Origin: Bacteroidota bacterium
GTDB taxonomy: Bacteria; Bacteroidota; Bacteroidia; NS11-12g; UBA955
Assembly (NCBI GenBank): GCA_030833525.1
Contig: JAURGZ010000012.1
Span: forward strand, 1 to 48,193
DNA: 48,193 nt
Direction: 5' to 3'
Of this stretch, positions 18,272 to 26,676 are shown in pieces. The translations under genes were made by a program, and so were the position numbers. The notes beneath the pieces are model-generated. The model was not told where the DNA came from and did no database searches. It saw nothing but the letters and a program-made list of their open reading frames with translations. The stretch's first letter is position 1. Each line of letters starts with the position of its first letter.

Positions 18272-19288
18272 TTACTTTTTCATCCCGAAGCTTAGACGAG
18301 GCAAGAATCGTCCCGTAGTGCCCTGATAATGCTTGTATGCCGGGTATTTTTCAGCGCTCAGCGATTCGCTAAAATCAGAACTGCTGCGAAACAGAGCCAC
18401 CAACAAAAGTGCGCCTGCCAAACTCCAGTTCAGCCAAGCTCCCTGTGCCCATGCCGAGAACGAGTAAACCAAAATCCACAAGGTCTGTTCGGCCGCATAA
18501 TTGGGATGCCGCACCCAATGCCACAGGCCGGTATGCACGAAGCCCTTTTCGTAGAAATCACCCAATGGCTCGCCTGCACGAATGCGACGCCACTTCTCCG
18601 TTTGATAGTCGTATTGCTGCTGATCAGCCTTCCACTCCAGATAAAGCACCCACAAGAAGACCAAGGCCAACCCAACATCAGTCCCGTTCAAAGCACCTGC
18701 ATGACCCTGCCAAATGGCTAAAACGGGGAGGCTGAATAAGAAAATCAGGGCATTTTGATAAAAACATATGAAGCCTAAGTTAAACAGGGTCCATACCCAA
18801 GAGCGATTCAAGGGGGGCTTGGCCCTGAGAATGGACCAGCGATAATCTTCTTCACCCTTCCATGGCAAAAGGGAATAACCACCCCGCCGGTAAAAATTAT
18901 AAGTCAAGCGAATGGCCCACAAGGAAATCAATACCGAAACCAGTACCATTCGACCCCAATCGGTGCAGGAAGGGTCTTGGGCCGCTTTGTAAACCAAAAA
19001 CCAGGCATAAACCGCAGGCACCAAACTCCACAACTTGTCTACTTGGGAATTGTTACCGGTGATTTCGCCCACAATGAAACACCACCAAGTGACGGCCTGG
19101 CAAATCCAAAGCACTTGGGTGAATGCCTCCTGCTGGACCGGGGTCAAGGGAAGCCATTGGCTTTTCAATACATATAGCCCCAACAGGGTCAAGGCCGTCA
19201 TGAAAACAGCCGATACCGCTTGTTTGACCTTTCCCGCAAAGGCGGTACTGCCGCCTACTACTGCCGATGACTCTTTGACATTCAACAT
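18272..19288 (-). CDS. DUF1295 membrane protein (steroid 5-alpha-reductase-like)
   Basis: The 338-residue membrane protein has about seven hydrophobic helices. Its C-terminal part carries the family signature of the isoprenylcysteine methyltransferase/steroid reductase fold: GFVHTGLWHWVRHPNYAAEQ, followed by EKYPAYKHYQ. The middle holds DKLWSLVPAVYAW and RLTYNFYRRGGYS, typical of DUF1295. Relatives reduce double bonds in steroid or lipid chains using NADPH; the bacterial substrate is unknown. It lies 55 bases upstream of the second desaturase on the same strand, so the two are probably co-transcribed, which supports a lipid role. Confidence 0.88.
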   Translation of the reverse strand: MLNVKESSAVVGGSTAFAGKVKQAVSAVFMTALTLLGLYVLKSQWLPLTPVQQEAFTQVLWICQAVTWWCFIVGEITGNNSQVDKLWSLVPAVYAWFLVYKAAQDPSCTDWGRMVLVSVLISLWAIRLTYNFYRRGGYSLLPWKGEEDYRWSILRAKPPLNRSWVWTLFNLGFICFYQNALIFLFSLPVLAIWQGHAGALNGTDVGLALVFLWVLYLEWKADQQQYDYQTEKWRRIRAGEPLGDFYEKGFVHTGLWHWVRHPNYAAEQTLWILVYSFSAWAQGAWLNWSLAGALLLVALFRSSSDFSESLSAEKYPAYKHYQGTTGRFLPRLSFGMKK

Positions 19289-19345
19289 GATAGCTCAGTT
19301 TGGATTCAGCAATGTCGCAAAATATTTCCAAAAAACCACAGACTC

Positions 19346-19376
19346 TTTGCGCTCTGCTGATTCCTTGTTATTTTTG
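19346..19376 (+). promoter_or_regulatory. Promoter of tRNA-Phe
   Basis: TTTG at 19346-19349, exactly 19 bases, then TATTTTTG at 19369-19376. This is the most complete Bacteroidota promoter in the window, fitting a stable RNA gene. The tRNA 5' end is 46 bases downstream. Confidence 0.8.
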
Positions 19377-19422
19377 CACCCCCTGAGAAGGAAGGAAAGC
19401 CCTGCTTTTTACCCGATCAGAT

Positions 19423-19495
19423 GGTGTCGTAGCTCAGTTGGTAGAGCAAAGGACTGAAAATCCTTGTGTCGACGGTTCGATTCCGCCCGACACCA
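19423..19495 (+). tRNA. tRNA-Phe (anticodon GAA)
   Basis: The 73-base cloverleaf has acceptor arms GGTGTCG and CGACACC (7 pairs), the D-arm GCTCAGTTGGTAGAGC, an anticodon stem AAGGA/TCCTT with loop CTGAAAA (anticodon GAA), a 5-base variable loop and a T-arm with loop TTCGATT. CCA is not encoded. The T-stem GACGG/CCGCC has one A-C mismatch at its second pair. A strong promoter precedes and a terminator follows immediately. Confidence 0.97.
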
Positions 19496-19500
19496 CGAAA

Positions 19501-19522
19501 GGCCCGCGAGCGGGCCTTTTTT
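19501..19522 (+). terminator. Intrinsic terminator of tRNA-Phe
   Basis: GGCCCG, a CGAG loop and CGGGCC are followed by six T. It begins five bases after the tRNA 3' end. Confidence 0.92.
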
Positions 19523-19598
19523 ATTGAAACCGATTGACGGGGCTTTTACCGCCCGCAATACAGAATCGTCTAGGCGAATAATCCCCGAACTTTGTTTC

Positions 19599-19934
19599 AT
19601 GGATCAGCCCAAATGCCCAGAATGCGGTTATGATTACCCGTACGAAGTAGACGATGCTCTGTGGCATTGCCCAGACTGCGAACACCAATGGAACCCCCAT
19701 GAAGTCGCTTCTGAAGCGAGCTTGACGGCCTTAGATGCCAACGGGAACCTCCTCAGCAGTGGGGATTCGGTCATCGTAGCCAAAGACTTACCCGTGAAAG
19801 GAGCACCTAAACCCATCAAAGCGGGCACCAAAGTGCAGAACATTCGCATTGTAGAGGGCGATCACAACATCGACTGCAAGATCCCCGGCTTCGGCTCCAT
19901 GGCACTCAAAAGCGAATTCGTCAAGAAAGCCTAA
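19599..19934 (+). CDS. PhnA/YjdM family zinc-ribbon protein
   Basis: The 111-residue cytoplasmic protein has an N-terminal zinc ribbon, [11 protein letters not shown] and [10 protein letters not shown] (Cys6/9 and a second pair about 24-27), and a small beta-barrel with [23 protein letters not shown] (shown as family core) and VKKA at the C-terminus. The family was once called an alkylphosphonate uptake protein, but that role is not supported and its function is unknown. Start: ATG 19599, four bases after GAACTTTG, a one-mismatch TAnnTTTG box. Its stop overlaps the stop of the convergent flavoprotein gene by four bases (CTAA). Confidence 0.92.
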   Translation: MDQPKCPECGYDYPYEVDDALWHCPDCEHQWNPHEVASEASLTALDANGNLLSSGDSVIVAKDLPVKGAPKPIKAGTKVQNIRIVEGDHNIDCKIPGFGSMALKSEFVKKA

Positions 19935-21184
19935 TCGGGCTTCGCAAAAGCAGCTATACCCTGTGCGGCCAACCAAGCGGTGGTCCAGGCGGCCTGAAAA
20001 TTGTAACCGCCGGTTACTCCGTCGATGTCCAGTAATTCTCCTATGGCCCATAAACCCGGGTAGCGGCGCAGGCCGCAGTGCTCGTTGATTTCATTCAAAT
20101 CCAAACCCCCTGCGGTCACAAATTCTTCTTTGAAGGTCGTCTTTCCTTGGCATTGGAAAGATGCATTCAGCATCCAATCGGCCCATTTTCGCTGCTTCGA
20201 AGCACCGAAATCTCGCCAGCGAGATTCGGGGTCAAAACCCAGCATTTCCAACGAAAAAAGAAAGAAGCGCTGGGGCAAACCCAAAGGAACAGCATTTTTC
20301 ATTTGCTTGTCGGCATGCGCTGTTGCATGACTAGCCATGGTTTCCCATGCCTTCGATTCATGGGCTTCAGCACCCAGAAAATTGACGCGAATGGCAAAAT
20401 TGTAATTCAATTCAGCCAGCTCCCGCGCGAGGTGGGCACTGGCCTTCAGAATGGAAGGCCCTGACAAACCCCAATGGGTAAACAACACAGGCCCGTCGAA
20501 ACGACGCTTATCGCCTTGCAACCAAACCCGCGATTGGGGCAGCGACAATCCCGAAAGGGCGTGCAAACGCGCATCGGGAATTTGAAACGTAAACAGCGAA
20601 GGCACTGAGGAAATACGCGCTAGACCCAGAGTCTGCAAGGGCTCCCAAACACTCTCCTTGTGAATGCCGCCCATGGCCAGCACCACCTGCCGGCTCAACC
20701 AGCACCGAGGCTCGCCCTCAGCCAAAACCTGCAAGGAAAATCCCGTTTCCAGAACCTCTAAGCGCTCCAAACTATGTTTGCAGAGCACCTGGATGCTCAA
20801 GCTCTGGATTTTGCCATCAAACAGGCGCAATACGGCCTCAGATCGATTCTCTTGCGGAAACATGCGGCCATCGGCTTCGGCCTTCAAGGGCATGCCCGCC
20901 GATTCAAACCAAGCGCGTGTTTGCTTGGGGCCGAACTGTTGAAAGCCCTTTTTTAAAAATGCTTGCCCCCTTGGATAAGCCTCCAAAAACACCTTGTTAC
21001 GCTCTTCGGCATTGGTCACGTTGCAACGCCCACCGCCTGATATTTTCACTTTCCCCAAGGTCTTGGGGCTTTTTTCCAAAATGGCGATGCGCAATCCCGG
21101 CTTGGCCTCGGCCGCTTGAATGGCACAGAAATAGCCGGCTGCACCACCTCCCACAACGACAAGGTCCCAATCAAAGTTCGGCAT
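19931..21184 (-). CDS. HI0933/YhiN-family NAD(P)/FAD-dependent oxidoreductase
   Basis: The 417-residue flavoprotein starts with the FAD-binding fold [15 protein letters not shown] (about 7-21), followed by [17 protein letters not shown] (about 44-60), the family hallmark. The C-terminus has the second FAD contact [18 protein letters not shown]. Related proteins include BaiN, which reduces bile-acid intermediates, but most members lack a known substrate. It is the last gene of the six-gene minus-strand operon and its start overlaps the end of the glucosaminidase-like gene by 14 bases. It may simply be a housekeeping gene at the operon's end. Confidence 0.9.
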   Translation of the reverse strand: MPNFDWDLVVVGGGAAGYFCAIQAAEAKPGLRIAILEKSPKTLGKVKISGGGRCNVTNAEERNKVFLEAYPRGQAFLKKGFQQFGPKQTRAWFESAGMPLKAEADGRMFPQENRSEAVLRLFDGKIQSLSIQVLCKHSLERLEVLETGFSLQVLAEGEPRCWLSRQVVLAMGGIHKESVWEPLQTLGLARISSVPSLFTFQIPDARLHALSGLSLPQSRVWLQGDKRRFDGPVLFTHWGLSGPSILKASAHLARELAELNYNFAIRVNFLGAEAHESKAWETMASHATAHADKQMKNAVPLGLPQRFFLFSLEMLGFDPESRWRDFGASKQRKWADWMLNASFQCQGKTTFKEEFVTAGGLDLNEINEHCGLRRYPGLWAIGELLDIDGVTGGYNFQAAWTTAWLAAQGIAAFAKPD

Positions 21185-21647
21185 CGGGAATCGGCTCTGG
21201 CTCGGAACTGCGATATGGCTCAGGCAGTCGTATGCTCTTCAGGTGAACGATGTAAGAAGATTCAGCAGGGTGATAAGAGCGACCGGTTTTGTAGCCCCAC
21301 CAGCGCAAAAAGTCATAAGCATCTTTGGGTTCAGGCGATTCAGCATACTCTTCAAAGCGCCGGTTCCACAGGACCTGAAAATAATCGAGGCAATCCAACC
21401 AGTGGTCAAAGTGACGGTATTGACTGCTGCTTCGTTTCAGCCCAAACAAATTGTTGTAATTGACACACAAACCGCTGCGCAAATGCCCGGTTTCCCAAAT
21501 GCAAATGCGCCAAACGATATCGGGGGCGCAAAAGCCCCGTGAAACCAAACTGTCGTACAATTCAAGTTCGGTAGGCAGCTGCGATTGTGCCGGCACCCGA
21601 GCAGCAAAACCCAGGATCATTCCCACCATCAGCAGCCATTTTTTCAT
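21171..21647 (-). CDS. Secreted glucosaminidase-like protein (GH73-type)
   Basis: The 158-residue protein has a signal peptide, MKKWLLMVGMILGFAARVPAQ. The core WRICIWETGHLRSG followed by NYNNLFGLK (about 46-71) matches the ETG...NNLFG(M/L)K signature of peptidoglycan N-acetylglucosaminidases, with Glu52 as the expected catalytic acid. FDHWLDCLDYFQVLW and YDFLRWWGYKTG also match. It has no cell-wall-binding domain of its own. It sits in the six-gene operon, overlapping the SGNH-LysM gene before it by four bases (ATGA) and the flavoprotein after it by 14. It may cut peptidoglycan or another GlcNAc glycan in the periplasm; the substrate is inferred. Confidence 0.82.
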   Translation of the reverse strand: MKKWLLMVGMILGFAARVPAQSQLPTELELYDSLVSRGFCAPDIVWRICIWETGHLRSGLCVNYNNLFGLKRSSSQYRHFDHWLDCLDYFQVLWNRRFEEYAESPEPKDAYDFLRWWGYKTGRSYHPAESSYIVHLKSIRLPEPYRSSEPEPIPDAEL

Positions 21648-23146
21648 CGAACCCGCAATTTTTGACCCGGTCGAATGACCGTCCCTTTCATGCCGTTGAG
21701 GCGCTGTATCTTTTCTACACTGGTGTTGTATTTGCGCGAAATGGACCAGAGCGATTCACCCGAACGCACGGTATGATAGCGAGCCCCACTGCCGCTTTTG
21801 GCCGCGTAGGTAGGCGCAGGCGCGGGGGCGGGCATTTCGTAAACTTTGGGAACCAAAGACAAGGAATCAGCCCCAGGGTGCTGCTCGAGGTAATTCAAGG
21901 TATTCAGGATGCTGTGGTGCACGAATCCGCCTTTGAGGCGATACCCCTTCCAAGTCAAATGAATGTTATCAGAAAGGGCGTACCCTTCGGCGCCCCAAGA
22001 GCGAATGCTACCCAAGCCACCCGACAAATCGTACCAATTCCAGAAGACACAATCGTGTTCGCGGGCCAGCTCTTGCATCAAATCGCGAAACTCAACCCCA
22101 GCGGTGATGATGCGCCCTTTGTAATACAAGTCTTGGGTGGTTGTGAGCACAATGACCACCTCGGGATTCAAGGCCCGAAACGAATCTATGGCCCGGGCAA
22201 CCGTCGTGCGAATCTTGGGATCCACCTTGTTGGTATACAGAATGTTATTGGTGCCAAAATCCAGAAAAACCAAGTCGGGCTCCAAGGCTTGAGCTTGGGC
22301 GGGCATGGCTTTCAAACGCAGCACCGACTCCATAGGAGCTGCACCGACCCCCAGGGAATGGTACACCAAGCCGCCGGCATTGGCATACTCGAAATTCATG
22401 CCGTAGAAGGTAAAGCGAGTGCCCGAGTCACCGGCTGCGCTGAGTTGAATGTTTACGTTTTCGATTTCCCCTTCGTACTCCAAGGCATAGTAGGGCAAGC
22501 CTTCAAATCGTTGGCGTTTGGCTTTGTCAAACACGTAATGGGCTTGGTTGATGTACACATCAAAATCAGGAGTCCAGGCATCGTTGTCGGCCAAGATCCA
22601 AACGATGTGCTTGCGATCTTGTAGCGGTGTTTTGAAGGTCCAATGAAGGGAGGAACCCAACTCTTCGCTCTGTACGGTCATGCCCATCACCCCCAAGGGC
22701 AAGGCAGGCTTTGACATGAAACTTTTGGCGTATTTCCAGGTCCCTTCTTTGGTCGATTTGTAATTGATGGACGAATAGGTATTGGCAGCCCCGTAATTGA
22801 ATACCAAACCTCGCCCGGCATCGCCAAATTCGTGTTGCAAAGCGGCCCTGGCTTCGGTGACCAAAACCTCAGCCTGCACATGCGAGGCCCCATAATGGAA
22901 GATGACAGCCCGGTCAGTTTGGGCTTTGCGAAATACTTCTTGGAGCTGGCAGCCTGTTTCGGCCGAGAAAAACTGGAAATAACTGTATTGGGTATCCAGG
23001 CGAAGCGACGCAGGAGTTTCGGCATAGAATTGGGCTTGCAAGCCCAAGGGAAAACAGCCTATCATCAACGCCCACAGTGCTCGAACCATCGAATTACCTA
23101 GGCAAAAACGATACCAAGATGCAATAGAATTCCCTTTACTGGCCAT
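21644..23146 (-). CDS. SGNH/GDSL hydrolase-like protein with C-terminal LysM
   Basis: The 500-residue protein has a signal-like N-terminus (RALWALMIGCFPLGLQAQ). The SGNH fold shows block I as HYGASHVQAE with Ser88 (Ala replaces the usual Asp of GDS), block III as DFGTNN (about 296-301) and block V as DNIHLTWKG (Asp393 and His396). The LysM domain at 457-500 (YHTVRSGESLWSISRKYN) binds GlcNAc-containing glycans, so the enzyme is held on peptidoglycan. It probably adds or removes O-acyl groups there. Start: ATG 23146 overlaps the previous gene's stop by 11 bases; ATG 23089 (MVRALW) is an alternative with a neater signal peptide. Confidence 0.85.
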   Translation of the reverse strand: MASKGNSIASWYRFCLGNSMVRALWALMIGCFPLGLQAQFYAETPASLRLDTQYSYFQFFSAETGCQLQEVFRKAQTDRAVIFHYGASHVQAEVLVTEARAALQHEFGDAGRGLVFNYGAANTYSSINYKSTKEGTWKYAKSFMSKPALPLGVMGMTVQSEELGSSLHWTFKTPLQDRKHIVWILADNDAWTPDFDVYINQAHYVFDKAKRQRFEGLPYYALEYEGEIENVNIQLSAAGDSGTRFTFYGMNFEYANAGGLVYHSLGVGAAPMESVLRLKAMPAQAQALEPDLVFLDFGTNNILYTNKVDPKIRTTVARAIDSFRALNPEVVIVLTTTQDLYYKGRIITAGVEFRDLMQELAREHDCVFWNWYDLSGGLGSIRSWGAEGYALSDNIHLTWKGYRLKGGFVHHSILNTLNYLEQHPGADSLSLVPKVYEMPAPAPAPTYAAKSGSGARYHTVRSGESLWSISRKYNTSVEKIQRLNGMKGTVIRPGQKLRVR

Positions 23147-24509
23147 TTGTATCTTGACTTTGGGGTACAATTTGCGGCACAAGAATGGCTGAACTATCGC
23201 GATTCGGCGCAGCCGGGGGAACCGGGGCGGTATCGTTGTGAACGGGTCGGGGGCGCATGCCAACACCTCCCTCGCCCAATTTGCGCATCATGTGTATGGT
23301 GCCGCTCGACATGGCACCGTACATTCCCAAGGCAAAAATCAAATCGTCAATTTCTTCTTGGGCGATGATGTCCAACATGACGTGTTTGGAATAGCGAAAA
23401 TCAAACACCCAAATCTCTTCATAATGCGACACCAAGTACACGGAAAATGCATTGCCCATGGAGTTTTTTACCACTGCCGCTTTTTTCCCGTTTTTAACAC
23501 CGGTGCTGATTTTAACCAAGGGAGCGTCTCCGCATATGAAGGTCATGTAGCAAGACGAGCCTTGAAATCCATCGCAGAATACCGAAGACTTAATAGGGTG
23601 ATCCAAGCCGCTTTCGCCAAATCGAACGGCGCTGGCTTCTACACGGGGCTTGAAGTATTCAAATGTATCGGCATGGTCGCGCACGCTAGCATCGCGGGTT
23701 AGGGCATACAAAGAACCCAGGAAACCGGTTTTGACTTTGCGCTGCATTTGCTCCAGAGGAACGGGCGCAAAACCAGCCGCTTTGCAAAAAGCGGCGTACC
23801 CACCGTAAGCTCCGCGAGCGGTCCAGTGGTGGTCGCTGCCAAAAAACAACTTTTGATCTTGGCGAGCCGTCATTTCGCCCAGTACATCGCAGAACAAGGG
23901 ACCGTCCAAATGGTCGCGTATGGCGTCTAAGGTCGCCTTGTTGCGCTGGTAATAGCGGCGGTATTTCTGAACGGGAATAAAGGCCGAAGACAAAGGGGCC
24001 ACGCAGGAAAATACCCGGGTATGACCGGCTAATTTTTCAGCGTATTCATTCAGCATCTTGGCAAATGCAGGGCTCATAGCCGGATTGCCACTGTTCTGGG
24101 TAAACACAGCCCCATCGATGATCAACATCTCGCCCGAATACGATTCATCAAAATCTTGCAGGTAATTCATGCGAGCGCTATCACCGCCGCTGGTATCGAT
24201 TTGTTCGCGTTTGGCGGGTTTGACCAGCACCTTATGCTCCCGCACAGCGGGGTGCAGGCCCCAGGCCCATTTCACCCCATCGGCCCATCGAATGACGGCG
24301 TTTCGGCCGGGCAGATGGTCATCAAAATAGGCATCAACCCCTGAGCCATAAGCTCCACTCACCCAATCATCCCAACGAAAATCTGGCCATTCGGCCAATT
24401 TGCGCTTCTCTTCCAGGCTGATGCTCTCCTGCTCCCCTCCAATCATGACAGCGGGAATGGCTACAAAGATCAAGCCCGCGAGTACACTGTAAATTCCTGA
24501 AATGCGCAT
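23136..24509 (-). CDS. AlgJ/AlgX-like DHHW-family protein
   Basis: The 457-residue protein has one N-terminal signal anchor (ISGIYSVLAGLIFVAIPAVM). Its periplasmic part carries SDHHWTARGAYGGY with Asp226-His227-His228, the active-site signature of the AlgJ/AlgX and DHHW group, which are SGNH-related O-acyl transfer partners of MBOAT proteins. FDDHLPGRN near 62-70 is also typical. GDAPLVKISTGVKNGKKAAVVKNSMGN (quoted in part) and YEEIWVFDFRY complete the fold. A Pro-rich tail (about 425-457) is extra. It begins one base after the MBOAT stop (TAAGATG), so the pair is coupled. It probably takes acyl groups from the MBOAT and passes them to a glycan. Confidence 0.88.
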   Translation of the reverse strand: MRISGIYSVLAGLIFVAIPAVMIGGEQESISLEEKRKLAEWPDFRWDDWVSGAYGSGVDAYFDDHLPGRNAVIRWADGVKWAWGLHPAVREHKVLVKPAKREQIDTSGGDSARMNYLQDFDESYSGEMLIIDGAVFTQNSGNPAMSPAFAKMLNEYAEKLAGHTRVFSCVAPLSSAFIPVQKYRRYYQRNKATLDAIRDHLDGPLFCDVLGEMTARQDQKLFFGSDHHWTARGAYGGYAAFCKAAGFAPVPLEQMQRKVKTGFLGSLYALTRDASVRDHADTFEYFKPRVEASAVRFGESGLDHPIKSSVFCDGFQGSSCYMTFICGDAPLVKISTGVKNGKKAAVVKNSMGNAFSVYLVSHYEEIWVFDFRYSKHVMLDIIAQEEIDDLIFALGMYGAMSSGTIHMMRKLGEGGVGMRPRPVHNDTAPVPPAAPNRDSSAILVPQIVPQSQDTNGQ

Positions 24510-24510
24510 C

Positions 24511-25896
24511 TTAGAAACGGAAATAAATAAAGGGGTTATAGGTATCTCCCACTAGCAATACGGTGGATACAGCCACCATGGCCAGAGCGACGGGCAAGGA
24601 AATCCACTTGTAAACGGGTTTCCATTTTTCACCGGCCTGCGGGAAAATCTCATCCCAAGGAATGCAAAGCAAAACGGCCAATACCAGCAAGAAGGCGTGG
24701 TTGTACAAATCCATCACCATGGCCTCACTCAAATACGAGCGCCCGTAAAACAAGTGCCTCCAAAATTCTTTCAGCTGCCCAAAATCCACGTAGTAAAAAA
24801 TCGAGCGGCTGAAGACAATCAAAATCAAGGTGTAGATGTGCTTCAACACCCGAGGTGTTTTATTCAAGACGGGCATGCTATACTTCTCAATGAGCATGAA
24901 CACACCGAAATACAGCCCCCACATGACGAAATTCCAAGAAGCACCATGCCAAAGCCCCGTCAAGGCCCATACTACGAAGATGTTGCGGTCTTGCATGCGG
25001 CGGTTGCCCCCCAGGGGTATGTAGACATAGTCGCGAAAGAATCTCCCCAGGGATATGTGCCAGCGGCGATAGAAATCAGCCACCGAAATGGCCGCATACG
25101 GGTGTCGAAAGTTTTCTTCCAGTTCAAAGCCAAACATGCGGGCCAAACCGATGGCCATGTCTGAATAACCCGAAAAATCGAAGTAAAGCTGAATGGAAAA
25201 CAAGGCAATGCCGATCCAAGCATCGGGCGCGGTCAAATTCATCAGGGAGCCTTCCAAATACTTGGCAACCAAAGCACCGGTTGCGTTGGCAACAAACACT
25301 TTCTTGAACAAGCCAAAGGCAAAGCGATTCACGCCCGACCAAATGCGATCCCAGTTAAAATCGCGTTGAAGCAACTGCGACTCAACCGCGTTGTAACGCA
25401 CAATGGGACCCGCCACCAACTGCGGGAACATGGACACGAACATCATAAAGGCCACGAAATTCTTCTGGGCCTTGACCTCGTTGCGGTACACATCCAAGGT
25501 GTACGAAACCGTTTGGAAGGTGTAAAACGATATGCCGATGGGCAAGTCTACCTCGGGCCTAGGGAAAGGCAGGGAGATCAACAGGTTGATGTTGTCGTAA
25601 ATGAAGCCTCCATATTTGAAAGCGGCCAACATGCCGAAATTCACCAAAACAGAACCCACCATGACGGCCTTGGCCTTCCAAGTCCCTCTGAATTTGGCAA
25701 TCAACAGACCGTTGGCATAATCAAAGACAGAGCTAAACGCCAACAGCAGCACCCAAAAAGGTTCACCCCAAGCGTAGAACAAATAACTGAACAGCAGCAG
25801 GGTCAAATTGCGAATGGCCATGACCCGGGTTGCGTAATACAGCAACACACAGAGCGGCAAAAAGCCATATAAAAAGGCTAACGACGAGAATACCAT
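24511..25896 (-). CDS. MBOAT family membrane O-acyltransferase (AlgI-like)
   Basis: The 461-residue inner-membrane protein has about eleven helices and the AlgI/DltB/PatA hallmarks: LFSYLFYAWGEP, PIGISFYTFQTVSY, FPQLVAGPIVRY, FDFSGYSDMAIGLARMFG, FYRRWHISL (His280) and GLWHGASWNF with the catalytic His317. It would carry acetyl (or another acyl) groups across the membrane for transfer to an extracytoplasmic glycan. It directly follows the YwaF-like gene with no intervening base (TAAATG) and is followed by the AlgJ-like gene. No polysaccharide synthase is nearby, so the acceptor is more likely peptidoglycan or another surface glycan (inference). Confidence 0.95.
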   Translation of the reverse strand: MVFSSLAFLYGFLPLCVLLYYATRVMAIRNLTLLLFSYLFYAWGEPFWVLLLAFSSVFDYANGLLIAKFRGTWKAKAVMVGSVLVNFGMLAAFKYGGFIYDNINLLISLPFPRPEVDLPIGISFYTFQTVSYTLDVYRNEVKAQKNFVAFMMFVSMFPQLVAGPIVRYNAVESQLLQRDFNWDRIWSGVNRFAFGLFKKVFVANATGALVAKYLEGSLMNLTAPDAWIGIALFSIQLYFDFSGYSDMAIGLARMFGFELEENFRHPYAAISVADFYRRWHISLGRFFRDYVYIPLGGNRRMQDRNIFVVWALTGLWHGASWNFVMWGLYFGVFMLIEKYSMPVLNKTPRVLKHIYTLILIVFSRSIFYYVDFGQLKEFWRHLFYGRSYLSEAMVMDLYNHAFLLVLAVLLCIPWDEIFPQAGEKWKPVYKWISLPVALAMVAVSTVLLVGDTYNPFIYFRF

Positions 25897-26598
25897 TTAT
25901 CTTGAACTGCGCTTAGAGAGAAAGAGGTGCAACGCATAAAACGCGTAAAAGTGAATCAACACCACCGCTTCTAGGGCGATGATGTACCAAGGCCATTCTC
26001 CCATGATCATGGGATTGTCGGCATTGGGTTTCTGAGCCAAATACATGTAATTGGAACCCAGTAGATAATTGACCAGGCCTATGACGGGAACCAAGATTTG
26101 GGTCAGCAGAAAAACCTTCCACCAGCTGCCGCTGCGAGGGACCATTCCCAAGCGCATAGTGGCATAGAGACCGGCCAAAATGATACCCCCATGCGAAATG
26201 CTGTACTCCCACAATTCGTAAGTACCGCCACCGGTAGTAGACTCAGGAGTGATGAATGAATGGACGGCTCCCGCTCCCCAAAAAATAGCCGTCTCATAGG
26301 CCAAAGGCTTGCGAGTCCAGAGCATGTAGATGGAGAGCAACACCGAAAGCGAACACAGATGAAGAGGCAAACAGGTCTGCAAATCCCACACGCAGCGATA
26401 GGTCAATACGGCATGATTGACCAAGAAATTCACCAGCAGCAGACCCGCCAAATAGCGACCTATGCGTTCACGTTGAGCCTGATCAGACTTTCGAGTGAGC
26501 CCAATGACGGCCACAAGAGCGGCCAGAAGACCTAGGTTCATGGCCCACCACAAGGGGGAACCCACGGGAACAACAAAATGGGTAGCGTTGCGATCCAT
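25897..26598 (-). CDS. YwaF/TIGR02206-type membrane protein
   Basis: The 233-residue protein has about six to seven hydrophobic helices. The segments LPLHLCSLSVLL, SFITPESTTGG and NYLLGSNYMYLAQKP match the YwaF-type integral membrane family, whose function is unknown. The ATG at 26598 is chosen over an in-frame TTG at 26610. It is the first gene of the six-gene operon and ends directly against the MBOAT start. Being gapless with the MBOAT hints at a shared complex, but that is inference. A terminator of the preceding OmpA-like gene lies 30 bases upstream; no perfect promoter box is seen (GGGCTTTG is the nearest). Confidence 0.85.
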   Translation of the reverse strand: MDRNATHFVVPVGSPLWWAMNLGLLAALVAVIGLTRKSDQAQRERIGRYLAGLLLVNFLVNHAVLTYRCVWDLQTCLPLHLCSLSVLLSIYMLWTRKPLAYETAIFWGAGAVHSFITPESTTGGGTYELWEYSISHGGIILAGLYATMRLGMVPRSGSWWKVFLLTQILVPVIGLVNYLLGSNYMYLAQKPNADNPMIMGEWPWYIIALEAVVLIHFYAFYALHLFLSKRSSR

Positions 26599-26627
26599 AT
26601 TCAGCGGCAAAGCCCGAAGTTCGGCAT

Positions 26628-26653
26628 AAAAAAAGCCCCCAACCGGGGGCTTT
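26628..26653 (-). terminator. Intrinsic terminator of the OmpA-like lipoprotein gene
   Basis: On the minus strand, AAAGCCCCC, a GGTT loop and GGGGGCTTT are followed by a run of seven T. It insulates the following operon from readthrough. Confidence 0.9.
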
Positions 26654-26676
26654 ATTCACAAATGTTTTTAAATCAA

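Noticed and set aside
19423-19600. tRNA-Phe as an integration site for a mobile element
   Set aside because: No integrase and no repeated tRNA 3' end were seen downstream; flanking genes look like ordinary chromosomal genes.
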